DNA from: Desulfatibacillum alkenivorans DSM 16219
GTDB taxonomy: Bacteria > Desulfobacterota > Desulfobacteria > Desulfobacterales > Desulfatibacillaceae
Assembly: GCF_900142135.1 (NCBI RefSeq)
Contig: NZ_FQZU01000004.1
Span: forward strand, 186,001 to 250,000
DNA length: 64,000 nt
Direction: 5' to 3'
The translations under genes and the position numbers were made by a program. The notes under the pieces are model-generated. The model had not been told where the DNA came from and did not search any database. It was given only the letters and a program-made list of their open reading frames with translations. Positions 55,037 to 64,000 of the stretch are shown one piece after another (the stretch's first letter is position 1; each line of letters opens with the position of its first letter).

Positions 55037-56053
55037 ATTACGAAGGATAAGCCCATTACTCAGCTAAACACGGACAGATTCTCCCGCACCATCAGCTACC
55101 TGCGGGTGTCCGTGACCGACCGCTGCAATCTGCGTTGCTTTTATTGCGTGCCCGAGGAAGGCCTGCCCTTTCTCGGGCATAAAGACGTCCTGTCCTACGA
55201 AGAAATCACCGCCATCGTCCAGGCCGGAGTGCGCCACGGCATTCAAAAAGTCCGCATCACTGGCGGCGAGCCCCTGGTGCGCAAGGGCATCGAAGATCTG
55301 GTGGCATCCATTTCCGCGCTGCCGGAAATCAAGGATCTCGCCATGACAACCAACGGCGTGCGTCTGGCCTCCATGGCCCATGATCTGAAAAAGGCGGGCC
55401 TGCACCGGGTGAACGTCAGCCTGGACAGCATGAAGCCCGAGGTGTTTGAAAAAATCACCGGCAGGAATCATTGCCAGGAGGTCAAGGAGGGCATCGAAGC
55501 CGCCCTGGACGCAGGGTTGGATCCTGTGAAGATCAACGTGGTGGCCGTGGCGGGCGTGAACGACTCGGAATTTGCGGATTTCGCCAAGTTGACTATAAAC
55601 AAGCCCGTGTCCGTCCGGTTTATCGAATACATGCCCATTGGCAAGAACATGCATTGGGCCGAGGATCGGTCCATATCATCTGATGAAATTCGTGAGATCA
55701 TAGAAAAGCAGCTCGGACCCATGGCGCCCGTCACGGAGCACGGCCCCCTGGACGGCCCGGCAAGAAGGTTTTCTTTATCCGGAGCGCAAGGGGAGATCGG
55801 GTTCATCAACGCTATTTCCGGCCATTTTTGCTCCACATGCAACCGCCTGCGTTTGACGGCCGACGGCAAAGTGCGGCCCTGCCTGTTTTCCGACAAGGAA
55901 ATCGATGTCCGCTCGGTCCTGAGAAACGGCGGCGGCCCCTCCGACCTGGACGCCGTATTCACTCAGGCCATCGCTCAAAAGCCCCGGGGCCTGGACTCCG
56001 CCAAAAGCGAAAAGCCCGGCTGCGACCGCAGCATGTCCTCCATCGGAGGATAA
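55037..56053 (+). CDS. moaA: GTP 3',8-cyclase (molybdenum cofactor), apparent ATT start
   Basis: 338 residues if translation begins at ATT 55037. The conserved N-terminus (LNTDRFSRTISYLRVSVTDR, then CNLRCFYC) extends 21 codons before the first standard start (GTG 55106), and the frame has no ATG, GTG or TTG between an in-frame stop (55013) and that point; GAGG lies 5 bases before the ATT. Radical SAM cluster CNLRCFYC; C-terminal cluster CSTCNRLRLTADGKVRPC and the conserved end GG (SSIGG). MoaA with MoaC makes cyclic pyranopterin, used here for the Mo/W pterin (for example the AOR at 43939). Confidence 0.93.
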   Translation: MTKDKPITQLNTDRFSRTISYLRVSVTDRCNLRCFYCVPEEGLPFLGHKDVLSYEEITAIVQAGVRHGIQKVRITGGEPLVRKGIEDLVASISALPEIKDLAMTTNGVRLASMAHDLKKAGLHRVNVSLDSMKPEVFEKITGRNHCQEVKEGIEAALDAGLDPVKINVVAVAGVNDSEFADFAKLTINKPVSVRFIEYMPIGKNMHWAEDRSISSDEIREIIEKQLGPMAPVTEHGPLDGPARRFSLSGAQGEIGFINAISGHFCSTCNRLRLTADGKVRPCLFSDKEIDVRSVLRNGGGPSDLDAVFTQAIAQKPRGLDSAKSEKPGCDRSMSSIGG

Positions 56054-56063
56054 GTTGGCCTTT

Positions 56064-56112
56064 TTCTCGTTTCCATGGCCCCCGTGGGAATGTATGCAGA
56101 ACTATCTGAAAT
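56064..56112 (+). repeat. Degenerate intergenic repeat, copy A (CGTGGGAAT..ACTATCTGAAA)
   Basis: CGTTTCCATGGCCCCCGTGG and then GAATGTATGCAGAACTATCTGAAA match 60870-60918 closely. The TTCCCA...TGGGAA arms make a short palindrome. Confidence 0.75.
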
Positions 56113-56147
56113 TAATTTTATTTTATACATTGAAAGCGCTCATCGAA

Positions 56148-56182
56148 ATGGACGGCCGCGGCAGGGCAGTACACTGCCGGGG
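56148..56182 (+). repeat. Degenerate intergenic repeat, copy B
   Basis: GGACGGCCGCGGCAGGGCAG then TACACTGCCGGGG matches 60630-60671 (GGATGGCCCAGGCAAAGCAG and on) at most positions. Confidence 0.6.
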
Positions 56183-56489
56183 TCGCAACGCGACAGGGAA
56201 TTAAGCCTCACAGATTATAGAATTCAAAGTTTTATTTCACACAGGCGGCCCATCCAAAACCAAAATCCGGATTTCAAGCCATTCTGTACGCCCGCCAAGC
56301 ATTCGCAATTTCCGCAATCTCCTTGGCCGCGCCTTTGTTCTTCAAACCCAGGCAGCAAACTGCGCTGCCTTGGCCGCCCCAAAACAGCGTCCACAGGGGG
56401 GCGTCTGCATTGTTTACTTCAACCGGAATTGATGACTTGGGCGGGCAGAGGCAGGCCCCTGGCGGCATTGCCTCTTTTCGCGCCTGCTT

Positions 56490-56568
56490 GGAATTTCCTG
56501 GAATTTCCTTGACAAAAACCGGGGCGGCTTGGTAAAGGAAAGGCGTTTGACTGAGCGCTCGTTCAGTC
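56490..56568 (+). promoter_or_regulatory. tetR-icmF promoter and operator
   Basis: A tandem GGAATTTCCT (56490-56509) precedes TTGACA at 56509-56514; a weak -10 (TAAAGG, about 56533-56538) follows. An operator-like palindrome GACTGAGCGCTCGTTCAGTC (56549-56568; arms GACTGAGCG and CGTTCAGTC, 8 of 9 pairs) overlaps the likely start site. This is the size and form of a TetR operator, so autorepression is likely. Confidence 0.7.
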
Positions 56569-56610
56569 GGTGGGCAGTAACCAATTACTGAGTGCATAAC
56601 CAAGGAAAAG

Positions 56611-57288
56611 ATGCTGGATAAAACCAACAACAATTCCCTCATACCCACCCAGGTCAAGGACCAGGACCTGGTGGCCAAACGCAGGCGGCAGATTGTGGAC
56701 GCCGCTGTAACCCTGTTCATGGAAAAGGGCTTTCACAAGACCACCACCCGGGAGATCGCCCGGGCCGTGGGCTTTTCCATCGGCTCTTTGTACGAGTACG
56801 TCAAATCCAAGGAGGACATACTTTTTCTGGTTTGCGACGCCATTCACGCGGACATGGAGGAAGGGGTGACCCACGCCCTGGAAAAGGCCACGGGCGCCAA
56901 GGACGTGCTGCCCGCCATGATCCGGGGGTATTTTTTGGTTTGCAACCGGCTTGACCGGCACATTTTATTGATATACCAGGAGGCCAAATCCCTGCCCAAG
57001 CATTGGCGCAAGAAGGTTTTGGAAAACGAGGTGCGCATAACCAGCCTGTTTGTGTTGGCGCTCCGGCAATTGATGAAAGAAGGGGTTTTGCCTCCCATGG
57101 ATCAGCCGGCGCTGGACATCATGGCGCATAACATAACGGTGTGGGGCCATATGTGGGCGTACCGAGGGTGGTATTTGTCCCGGCAATACACCATTGAAGA
57201 ATATATAGAACAGCAGACCGCTTTTATCCTGGACAGTTGCGCGTCCAACGGCGGCCGCGCACAAGGAGAAGATCATGAAGCAAGATAA
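56611..57288 (+). CDS. TetR-family transcriptional regulator
   Basis: 225 residues. The N-terminal HTH (residues about 22-68) reads [40 protein letters not shown]; the C-terminal domain is ligand-binding. The ATG has AAGGAAAAG upstream. It overlaps the mutase start by 14 bases, so it most likely regulates the mutase, responding to an acyl-CoA or related compound (inference). Confidence 0.93.
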   Translation: MLDKTNNNSLIPTQVKDQDLVAKRRRQIVDAAVTLFMEKGFHKTTTREIARAVGFSIGSLYEYVKSKEDILFLVCDAIHADMEEGVTHALEKATGAKDVLPAMIRGYFLVCNRLDRHILLIYQEAKSLPKHWRKKVLENEVRITSLFVLALRQLMKEGVLPPMDQPALDIMAHNITVWGHMWAYRGWYLSRQYTIEEYIEQQTAFILDSCASNGGRAQGEDHEAR

Positions 57289-60200
57289 AGTGTATGAGCC
57301 CACCCAACCGATTCGTGTGGTCACTGCCACTTCCCTTTTTGACGGGCATGACGCGTCCATCAACATAATCCGCCGCATGCTCCAGGCCACGGGCGTGGAG
57401 GTCATCCATTTGGGTCACGACCGGTCCGTGGATCAGATCGTAAGCGCGGCCATCGAGGAAGACGCCCAGGGCATCGCCATTTCCAGTTATCAGGGGGGCC
57501 ACATGGAGTTCTTCAAGTATCTTGTGGATCTCTTGAAAGAGCGGAACTCCCCGGGGATCAAGGTTTTCGGCGGCGGGGGCGGGGTTATCGTGCCCGAGGA
57601 AATCAAGGAGCTGGAAGCCTACGGCGTGGCCAAGATCTATTCTCCCGAGGACGGCGCAAAGATGGGCCTCCAGGGCATGATCAACCACATGGTGGAGTCT
57701 TTGGATTTCGCCACGGTCACCGATCCCAAGCTGGACTTCAAAAAGATTTCCCCTGCGAATAAATCCCTGATCGCCAAATGCATCACCATGGTGGAGCAGA
57801 AGAAAAAATGGGATGACAAGGATCTCAAACCCTTATGGACCGCGGTCAAGAAGGAATCCAAGGCCGTGGCCGTGGGCCTGACAGGCACCGGCGGCGCGGG
57901 CAAATCCTCCCTGACCGATGAGCTCATTCTCAGGCTTTTGCGGGATTTCCCGGATCTTAACATCGCCGTGGTCAGCACCGATCCCTCCCGCCGCAAGACC
58001 GGCGGCGCGCTCTTGGGCGACCGCATTCGCATGAACGCCATTGACAATCCCAGGGTGTACATGCGCTCTTTGGCCACCCGGGAGTCCCACACCGAGCTTT
58101 CCAATGCGGTGGAGGACATCATCCGCTTTCTCAAAGGCGCGGGGTACGACCTGGTCATCGCGGAAACTGCGGGCATAGGCCAGGGCGACACCGCCATTGT
58201 GGATCTGGTGGACATTTCCATCTTCGCCATGACCGGCGAGTTCGGCGCCGCCTCCCAGTTGGAAAAAATCGACATGCTGGATTTCGCCGATCTGGTGGTG
58301 GTCAATAAATACGAAAAGCGCGGCGGCGAGGACGCGGTCAAGCTGGTAAGCAAGCAGGTTCAGAGAAACCGCAACGCCTGGGACGTGTCGGCCGAAAAAA
58401 TGCCGGTGTTCGGAACCTCGGCCTCCAAGTTCAACGACGACGGCGTGACCGCCCTGTATCTGGCGCTTTTGGATCGCGTTAACGAAAAAGCCGGGCTGGA
58501 TCTCCAATCCTCCCTGCCCAGGCCCGAAGGCCATGTGTCCACCTCCAAGACGGTCATCATTCCGCCGGAGCGGGATCGCTACCTCACGGAAATCGCCGAC
58601 TCCATCCGTGATTACCACGCCCAGACCGAGGCCCAGGCCAGGGCCTTGCGTGAAGCCTGGCAGTTGCAAAAAGCCGCCGAGGTCATGAAGAAGAAGGACG
58701 CCAACGTGGCCCAAAAGCTGACTGAAGAGGCTGAGGAAGCCTTTGCAGCCCTGGACGAGGAAACCCTGGCCCTTACCAAAGGGTGGCCCGCCATCAAGGA
58801 AAAATACTCCGGCGACGAGTTCGTTTATGAGGTGCGCAACAAGGAATACCGCGTGCCTTTAAAGACCGAATCCCTGTGCCGCAGCATGATTCCCAAGGTG
58901 GCCCTGCCCAAGTACGAAGACCCCGGCGAAACCTACCGCTGGCTCCGCAGGGAAAACCTGGCGGGATTCTTCCCGTTCACCGCGGGGGTGTTCCCCTTCA
59001 AACGGGCCGATGAAGACCCCACCCGCATGTTCGCGGGCGAAGGCGATCCTTTCCGCACGAACCGCCGGTTCCGTCTGCTTTCCGAAAGCTATCCGGCCAA
59101 ACGCCTTTCCACGGCTTTTGACTCGGTGACGCTCTACGGCAAGGACCCGGACCGCAGGCCCGACATCTACGGAAAAATCGGCAACTCGGGCGTGAGCGTG
59201 TGCACCATCGAGGACGTCAAGGTGCTGTACGGCGGGTTCGACCTTTGCGCGCCCAACACCTCTGTTTCCATGACCATCAACGGTCCGGCGCCCATCATGC
59301 TGGCCATGTTTTTGAATACGGCCATCCAGCAGCAGGTGGAAAAGTTCGAACAGCAGAACGTGCGCAAGCCGTCCAAGGACGAATACGAAAAGATCCGGGC
59401 CGCCGCGCTCTCCACGGTGCGCGGCACGGTTCAGGCCGATATCCTCAAGGAGGATCAGGGCCAGAACACCTGCATCTTTTCCACGGAATTCGCCCTCAAG
59501 ATCATGGGCGACATCCAGCAGTATTTCATCGACAACAACGTGCGGAATTTCTATTCCGTGTCCATTTCCGGCTATCACATCGCCGAAGCCGGGGCCAACC
59601 CCATCACCCAGCTGGCCCTGACCCTGGCCAACGGCTTCACTTACGTGGAATACTACTTGTCCCGGGGCATGGATATCGACGCCTTCGCCCCCAACTTTTC
59701 GTTTTTCTTCTCCAACGGCATGGACCCGGAATTCACGGTCATAGGCCGGGTGGCCCGCAGAATCTGGGCCGTGGCCATGCGGGAGAAATACGGCGCCTCC
59801 AAGCGCTCTCAGATGCTCAAGTACCATATCCAGACCTCAGGCCGCTCCCTGCACAGCCAGGACATCCAGTTCAACGATATCCGCACCACGCTCCAGGCTT
59901 TGTGCGCGGTCTACGACAACTGCAACAGCCTCCACACCAACGCTTACGACGAGGCCATCACCACGCCCACCGAGGAATCCGTGCGGCGCGCCCTGGCCAT
60001 CCAGTTGATCATCAACAGGGAGTGGGGCCTGGCCAAGAACGAAAACGTAAACCAAGGCAGCTTTATCGTGGACGAACTGACCGATCTGGTGGAAGAGGCC
60101 GTGCTGGCGGAATTCGACCGCATCACCCGCCGCGGCGGCGTGCTCGGCGCCATGGAAATGGGCTACCAGAGAACCAAGATTCAGGACGAGTCCGTGTACT

Positions 60201-60526
60201 ACGAAACCCTCAAGCACTCCGGCGAACTGCCCCTGGTCGGCGTGAATATGTTCATCGATCCCAACGCGGGCAAGGACGGCGAGTTCCAGGAACTGGAACT
60301 GGCCCGCTCCACGGAAGAGGAAAAGGAATCCCAGTTGAAACGCTTGGCCGAGTTCCACGCCGAGCACCAGAGGGAATGCGAGCCAGCCCTGAAAAAGCTC
60401 CAGGAAACAGTATTGAAAGGCGAAAACATCTTCGCCCAGATGATGGAAACGGTTCAGCATTGCAGCTTGGGCCAGATTTCCCAGGCCCTGTACGACGTAG
60501 GCGGCAAATACCGCAGAAACATGTAA
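57275..60526 (+). CDS. icmF: Fused isobutyryl-CoA mutase-like B12 enzyme (IcmF)
   Basis: 1083 residues with the IcmF order: B12-binding domain (1-145; [11 protein letters not shown] and [12 protein letters not shown]), a MeaB-like G-protein chaperone (about 195-430; P-loop [12 protein letters not shown] at 201-212, [24 protein letters not shown]) and the mutase domain (about 540-1083; [20 protein letters not shown]). It rearranges the carbon skeleton of acyl-CoAs using adenosylcobalamin. In alkane- or fatty-acid-degrading sulfate reducers such a mutase could handle branched acyl-CoA intermediates, but the substrate cannot be read from sequence. Start ATG with AAGGAG. Confidence 0.95.
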   Translation: MKQDKVYEPTQPIRVVTATSLFDGHDASINIIRRMLQATGVEVIHLGHDRSVDQIVSAAIEEDAQGIAISSYQGGHMEFFKYLVDLLKERNSPGIKVFGGGGGVIVPEEIKELEAYGVAKIYSPEDGAKMGLQGMINHMVESLDFATVTDPKLDFKKISPANKSLIAKCITMVEQKKKWDDKDLKPLWTAVKKESKAVAVGLTGTGGAGKSSLTDELILRLLRDFPDLNIAVVSTDPSRRKTGGALLGDRIRMNAIDNPRVYMRSLATRESHTELSNAVEDIIRFLKGAGYDLVIAETAGIGQGDTAIVDLVDISIFAMTGEFGAASQLEKIDMLDFADLVVVNKYEKRGGEDAVKLVSKQVQRNRNAWDVSAEKMPVFGTSASKFNDDGVTALYLALLDRVNEKAGLDLQSSLPRPEGHVSTSKTVIIPPERDRYLTEIADSIRDYHAQTEAQARALREAWQLQKAAEVMKKKDANVAQKLTEEAEEAFAALDEETLALTKGWPAIKEKYSGDEFVYEVRNKEYRVPLKTESLCRSMIPKVALPKYEDPGETYRWLRRENLAGFFPFTAGVFPFKRADEDPTRMFAGEGDPFRTNRRFRLLSESYPAKRLSTAFDSVTLYGKDPDRRPDIYGKIGNSGVSVCTIEDVKVLYGGFDLCAPNTSVSMTINGPAPIMLAMFLNTAIQQQVEKFEQQNVRKPSKDEYEKIRAAALSTVRGTVQADILKEDQGQNTCIFSTEFALKIMGDIQQYFIDNNVRNFYSVSISGYHIAEAGANPITQLALTLANGFTYVEYYLSRGMDIDAFAPNFSFFFSNGMDPEFTVIGRVARRIWAVAMREKYGASKRSQMLKYHIQTSGRSLHSQDIQFNDIRTTLQALCAVYDNCNSLHTNAYDEAITTPTEESVRRALAIQLIINREWGLAKNENVNQGSFIVDELTDLVEEAVLAEFDRITRRGGVLGAMEMGYQRTKIQDESVYYETLKHSGELPLVGVNMFIDPNAGKDGEFQELELARSTEEEKESQLKRLAEFHAEHQRECEPALKKLQETVLKGENIFAQMMETVQHCSLGQISQALYDVGGKYRRNM

Positions 60527-60574
60527 TCTCCTTTTTAGGTTGTAATCGGGTTTTCCACCCCGTCACTAAAAAAT

Positions 60575-60605
60575 CCCTCCCCTGCCAGGGGGAGGGTTTT
60601 TTTTT
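60575..60605 (+). terminator. Rho-independent terminator of tetR-icmF
   Basis: CCCTCCCC (60575-60582) pairs with GGGGAGGG (60589-60596), then nine T. Confidence 0.9.
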
Positions 60606-60629
60606 CTACGGGTTCATGACTGGGATGCT

Positions 60630-60671
60630 GGATGGCCCAGGCAAAGCAGTATCTTGCCAGGGCGCGAAGCG
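60630..60671 (+). repeat. Degenerate intergenic repeat, copy B'
   Basis: Related to 56148-56182 and inverted relative to 51517-51560; see those entries. Confidence 0.6.
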
Positions 60672-60869
60672 CACGTAGTAAAACCTTGTCGCCAATAGAA
60701 TCCGTTCATTGCGAATACACGGAAGCCTTGGCATAACTAAGCAAACAAAGGAATTCAAGCGGCTCATTTCGCCCGCCGGCCATTCCCAACATCCAAAATC
60801 CTTCCGGGCCGCGCCTTTTGGCCTCCGGCCTGGGCCGCCCGAAAACATGTAGGCCAACCCGTCTCGTTG

Positions 60870-60918
60870 GCGCTCGTTCCCATGCTTCGCGTGGGAATAC
60901 ATACAGGACTATCTGAAA
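60870..60918 (+). repeat. Degenerate intergenic repeat, copy A'
   Basis: GCTCGTTCCCATGCTTCGCG then TGGGAATACATACAGGACTA and TCTGAAA; palindromic core TTCCCA/TGGGAA. Related to 56064-56112. Similar TTCCCACGC...GCGTGGGAA repeats are known in many proteobacteria (recalled). Confidence 0.75.
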
Positions 60919-60973
60919 CCATACACCTTTATGTCATGGATGGGTCTGCTTGAAACCGTGGTTAATCCACACA

Positions 60974-61013
60974 ATAAAAACGGCCGATCCCGTTTAGAAC
61001 AGGACCGGCCGTT
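60974..61013 (-). terminator. Rho-independent terminator of tkt
   Basis: On the minus strand AACGGCCGGTCC pairs with GGATCGGCCGTT (one mismatch), followed by TTTTTATT; it lies just beyond the tkt stop. Confidence 0.85.
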
Positions 61014-61035
61014 AGAATTTTTCAAAAATCTTGAA

Positions 61036-63036
61036 TTACAGTTCCAAGGCGTTTTTCACCACGTTTTCCACGTTCATGCCCAGTTTGTTCAGAACCTCTC
61101 CACCGGGGGCGGAGGCGCCGAACCGGTCGATGCCGATGATCTTTCCATCGGCTCCCACGTAGCGCTCCCAACCCAAGGTGGTTCCGGCCTCGATGGCCAG
61201 ACGCTTGGCGACCTTGGGAGGCAGAACCCGGTTGCGATACTCTTCGGTGGTTTTTTCAAATAATTCCCAGCTGGGCATGGACACCACGCGGGCTTCCACG
61301 CCCTTTTCAGCCAATTGCTCCCTGGCCTGGAGAGCCAGGCTAACTTCGGAGCCGCTGGCGATGAGGATGCAGTCGGGATCTTTGCCCTTGGCGTCGGCCA
61401 CTACGTATGCGCCGTAAGCCAGGCCCTGAGCGCCGGAGTATCGGTTGCGGTCGATAACGGGCAGCTTCTGGCGCGAAAGGATAAGGGCCGTGGGCCCGGA
61501 ATTGTTGGTGATAGCCTGCTTCCAGGCCTCGGCGGTTTCCGTGGCGTCGGAAGGCCGGATCACCGTCAGGTTGGGGATGGCCCGCAGGGAAAGCAGGTGC
61601 TCCACCGGTTGATGGGTGGGGCCGTCTTCGCCCACGGCCACGCTGTCGTGGGTGAATACATAAATGGTCGGCGCGCCCATGAGGGCCGCCACGCGGATGG
61701 CTGGCCGCACGTAATCGGCGAAGACCAAAAAGGTGCCTCCGTAGGGGCGGATTCCCTTATGCAAAGCCATGCCCGACATGATGGCGCCCATGGCGTGTTC
61801 GCGCACGCCGAACCGGATGTTGCGGTTCTGGTAGTTCATGACCTGAAACTCGCCGGACCCGTTGATGAAAGTCTTGTTGGACGGCGCCAGGTCGGCGGAG
61901 CCGCCGATCAGGGTGGGCAGCTTGGGCGCGATGGCGTTCAGCACCGCGCCGGAGGCGGCCCGGGTGGCGATGACGTTGTCTTCAGGAGTAAAGGCCGGAA
62001 TGTCCGCGTCCCATCCGTCGGGCAGGTCGCCGTTCATGATGGGGGTGAACTGTTCGGCAATCTCAGGATGAGCCTTGGCGAAAGCGGCCATGGCGCCGTT
62101 CCATTCGGCCTCTGCCTTGGCGCCCTTGTCCACGCATTGCCTGAAAACGTCCAGGGCTTCCTGGGGCACGAAAAAAGGCTCGGTTTCGGGCCAGCCCAGG
62201 TTCTTTTTGGTAAGGAGAATCTCCTCTTCTCCCAGAGGCGCGCCGTGGGCGTCGGAGGAATCCTGCTTATGGGGAGACCCAAAGGCTATGTGGCTGCGAA
62301 TGGCGATGAGGCTGGGACGATCCTTGTCTTCCTGAGCCTCTTCAATGGCCTTGGCGATGGCGTCCAGGTCGTTGCCGTCCTCCACCGTGATCACCTGCCA
62401 TTTGTAGGCGGCGAACCGGGCTCTCACGTCTTCCGTAAAAGCAATGTCCGTGGATCCTTCGATGGAAATTTTGTTGTCGTCATACAGGCAGATGAGCTTG
62501 GAAAGGCCCAGGTGGCCGGCCAAAGAGGCGGCTTCGTGGGTGATGCCTTCCATCATGCAGCCGTCGCCGCAGTAGCAATAGGTATGGTGCGAAACCACGG
62601 GATGGCCCGGGCGGTTGAAATAGCTGGCCAAAAAGCGCTCGGCCATGGCCATGCCCACGGCGTTGGCAAGGCCCTGACCCAAGGGGCCGGTGGTGGTTTC
62701 CACGCCGGGCGTGTGGCCGTATTCGGGATGGCCCGGGGTTCTGCTTCCCCATTGCCTGAAATTCTTGATGTCGTCCAGGGACAAGTCGTAGCCGGTGAGG
62801 TGCAACAGGCTGTATATCAGCATGGAAGCATGCCCGGCGGAAAGCACGAAACGGTCCCTGTCATGCCATTCCGGATTGCTTGGATTGTGTTTGAGATACC
62901 GGGTGAAAAGTACATAGGCTGCGGGCGCCATTCCCATGGGGGCGCCGGGATGCCCGGAGTTAGCCTTTTGAATCGCGTCCATGGAAAGGGTGCGGATAGT
63001 GTTGACGCACAGCGCGTCTGTGGTTGCCTGGGTCAT
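61036..63036 (-). CDS. tkt: Transketolase
   Basis: 666 residues, full length. TPP-dependent transfer of two-carbon units in the pentose phosphate pathway. Visible: [40 protein letters not shown], the TPP motif [13 protein letters not shown], and the C-terminal [23 protein letters not shown] with AGGAGG upstream. Terminator follows. Confidence 0.97.
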   Translation of the reverse strand: MTQATTDALCVNTIRTLSMDAIQKANSGHPGAPMGMAPAAYVLFTRYLKHNPSNPEWHDRDRFVLSAGHASMLIYSLLHLTGYDLSLDDIKNFRQWGSRTPGHPEYGHTPGVETTTGPLGQGLANAVGMAMAERFLASYFNRPGHPVVSHHTYCYCGDGCMMEGITHEAASLAGHLGLSKLICLYDDNKISIEGSTDIAFTEDVRARFAAYKWQVITVEDGNDLDAIAKAIEEAQEDKDRPSLIAIRSHIAFGSPHKQDSSDAHGAPLGEEEILLTKKNLGWPETEPFFVPQEALDVFRQCVDKGAKAEAEWNGAMAAFAKAHPEIAEQFTPIMNGDLPDGWDADIPAFTPEDNVIATRAASGAVLNAIAPKLPTLIGGSADLAPSNKTFINGSGEFQVMNYQNRNIRFGVREHAMGAIMSGMALHKGIRPYGGTFLVFADYVRPAIRVAALMGAPTIYVFTHDSVAVGEDGPTHQPVEHLLSLRAIPNLTVIRPSDATETAEAWKQAITNNSGPTALILSRQKLPVIDRNRYSGAQGLAYGAYVVADAKGKDPDCILIASGSEVSLALQAREQLAEKGVEARVVSMPSWELFEKTTEEYRNRVLPPKVAKRLAIEAGTTLGWERYVGADGKIIGIDRFGASAPGGEVLNKLGMNVENVVKNALEL

Positions 63037-63367
63037 GTATAGCCTCCTGAGACTTTTTTAGGTATACCAAAGTTGAGCCAAGGGCCTAGAATGGTGCGGA
63101 ACCTCTACCACAAGCCGGGGGGGCTTGCAAGAGCTAAGCCCAAGTTTGGGGTTAACTCTATAATTAATGGAAATTAAACACAATTTTTTGGAGAGCCCGG
63201 GCGGTTTTTTTTGGCTTCATACTGACCCCGGGTCGGTAAAATGAAAAATATGCATAATCCTGTTTGAAAAAATTTGTGGGATAAGGTATCACTTACCGCT
63301 AGAAGAAATTGGCCTTGAGGCCGATGTTTAACGCTGATCAAGAAACATTTTTTTCAGGGAGGGTAGC
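63037..63367. other. Divergent intergenic region between tkt and the TPR protein
   Basis: 331 bases; no gene is seen. It should contain both promoters. The stretch 63160-63300 is AT rich and no clear consensus boxes are evident. Confidence 0.5.
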
Positions 63368-64000
63368 ATGTTCAGGTTAATCACGGTGGTTTTTACGGTA
63401 TTGGTATTGGCGGTTTCCTGCACCACGGTTATGGCGGAGGAAACCAATCCGGAAGTCCGGGCCCTTTTGGACCAAGGGTGGGAGCACGTCAAACTCATGC
63501 ATATTGACCTGGGCAACCTGGACAAAGCGGAAGCGCTTTTCGCCAAAGCCCTGGAGCTCAAGCCCGACAGCGCCGAAGCTAACTGGCGCATGGCGGAAGT
63601 CCTGTTTAAGATCGCCGACAACAAGCCCATGGAGGAAGACCAGACCACGGCCACCTTTGTGAAGGGCCTCGACTACGCGGGAAAATCCCTGGAATTGGAG
63701 CCCGACAATGCAGGCGGCTTGTTCTGGAGCGGATGCATTAACGGTCAGATGGCCCGGCGGGTGGGCGTTTTAAAGGCGCTCGGCAAGGTCAAAGCAGCCA
63801 AAAAAGATCTGCATACGCTGGTGGAGAAATATCCCGACCATCGCTACGCGACCATCTCTTACGCCATCCTGGGCGCCATTTACTCCTCCACCCCCTGGCC
63901 CATGAAAGACATGGACAAGGCTCTGGAGTACGGTCAGACCGCGGTTAAACGCGACCCCAAGCTGAGCTTTGCAAGCGTGGAATTGGCCATGGTTTACATC
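63368..64000 (+). CDS. Exported TPR-repeat protein (partial, C-terminus beyond window)
   Basis: 211 codons to the window edge, ATG with GGGAGGG 6 bases upstream. A signal peptide (MFRLITVVFTVLVLAVSCTT, cleavage after VMA or a lipobox-like VSC) is followed by TPR-like helices: NLDKAEALFAKALELKPDSA, KGLDYAGKSLELEPDNAGGL and DKALEYGQTAVKRDPKL. It is probably a periplasmic or membrane-anchored scaffold. Confidence 0.8.
   Translation, partial: MFRLITVVFTVLVLAVSCTTVMAEETNPEVRALLDQGWEHVKLMHIDLGNLDKAEALFAKALELKPDSAEANWRMAEVLFKIADNKPMEEDQTTATFVKGLDYAGKSLELEPDNAGGLFWSGCINGQMARRVGVLKALGKVKAAKKDLHTLVEKYPDHRYATISYAILGAIYSSTPWPMKDMDKALEYGQTAVKRDPKLSFASVELAMVYI

Larger units (their letters stand above)
56054..56610. 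other. Intergenic region between moaA and tetR
   Basis: 557 bases without a supported gene. It carries two repeat copies, a further stretch (about 56285-56400) similar to 60757-60850, and the tetR promoter/operator at the right end. Confidence 0.6.

Noticed and set aside
57275-57361. IcmF B12 motif DxHxxS as a defect
   Set aside because: IcmF proteins commonly differ from DxHxxG at this last position, as I recall, so it is probably normal.
61315-63042. 575-codon plus-strand frame
   Set aside because: Antisense of transketolase; product has no domain features.

Overview
The window looks like chromosome from a strictly anaerobic, sulfate-reducing member of the Desulfobacterota, most likely a Desulfatibacillum-like Desulfobacterales. 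This is inferred from gene content: a methylene-tetrahydrofolate reductase operon joined to heterodisulfide-reductase-type flavin/Fe-S proteins, a UGA-encoded selenocysteine, a tetraheme cytochrome c, a tungsten-type aldehyde:ferredoxin oxidoreductase, a 2-hydroxyacyl-CoA dehydratase pair and a fused B12-dependent acyl-CoA mutase. No phage, insertion sequence, CRISPR array or rRNA is visible; there is one tRNA (Val, GAC).

Layout. 1-4.1 kb: the start of an exported dockerin-like protein (runs off the left edge), a decayed AraC regulator, an NTF2-like protein, hldE (LPS heptose) and a PflX-type radical SAM protein. 4.4-11.5 kb: an unrecognised membrane module with two adjacent very large paralogous proteins (membrane segments, TPR-like helices, C39-type peptidase fold; catalytic residues present in the second, lost in the first), a small membrane protein, a GNAT acetyltransferase and another membrane protein. 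11.8-20.4 kb: hydrolase, tetraheme cytochrome, a five-gene minus-strand operon (glycosyltransferase, isochorismatase-like, SixA, DUF72, SDR), an exported FlgT-like protein, tRNA-Val, an outer-membrane barrel and a J-domain protein. 20.6-26.4 kb: a beta-CASP metallo-hydrolase followed by an Mla/MCE lipid-transport operon (permease, ATPase, MCE protein, lipoprotein) and a thioesterase. 26.6-31.9 kb (minus): MFS transporter, comEC, murA.

32.2-38.2 kb is the centrepiece: metV-metF-hdrA-(hdrA/mvhD)-(hdrC/hdrB). The last gene is interrupted by an in-frame TGA at 37578-37580, exactly where the CCG domain expects a cysteine, and a 7-bp hairpin with a G-starting loop lies 17-33 nt downstream. I read it as one 439-residue selenoprotein. 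Together the five products resemble the MetFV-HdrABC-MvhD complex of acetogens, which would couple the methyl branch of the Wood-Ljungdahl pathway to ferredoxin or other low-potential carriers.

38.3-48.7 kb: LUD-domain protein, 2-hydroxyacyl-CoA dehydratase pair, SpoIIE-type phosphatase, a probable toxin-antitoxin pair, aldehyde oxidoreductase with its ferredoxin, an amidase and an exported protein. 48.8-56.1 kb: housekeeping genes eno, a winged-helix protein, a PNPOx-like protein, hisS-aspS and moaA (apparently using an ATT start). 56.6-60.5 kb: tetR-icmF, with a palindromic operator and flanked on both sides by copies of a degenerate composite intergenic repeat. 61.0-64 kb: tkt and the start of an exported TPR protein that runs off the right edge.
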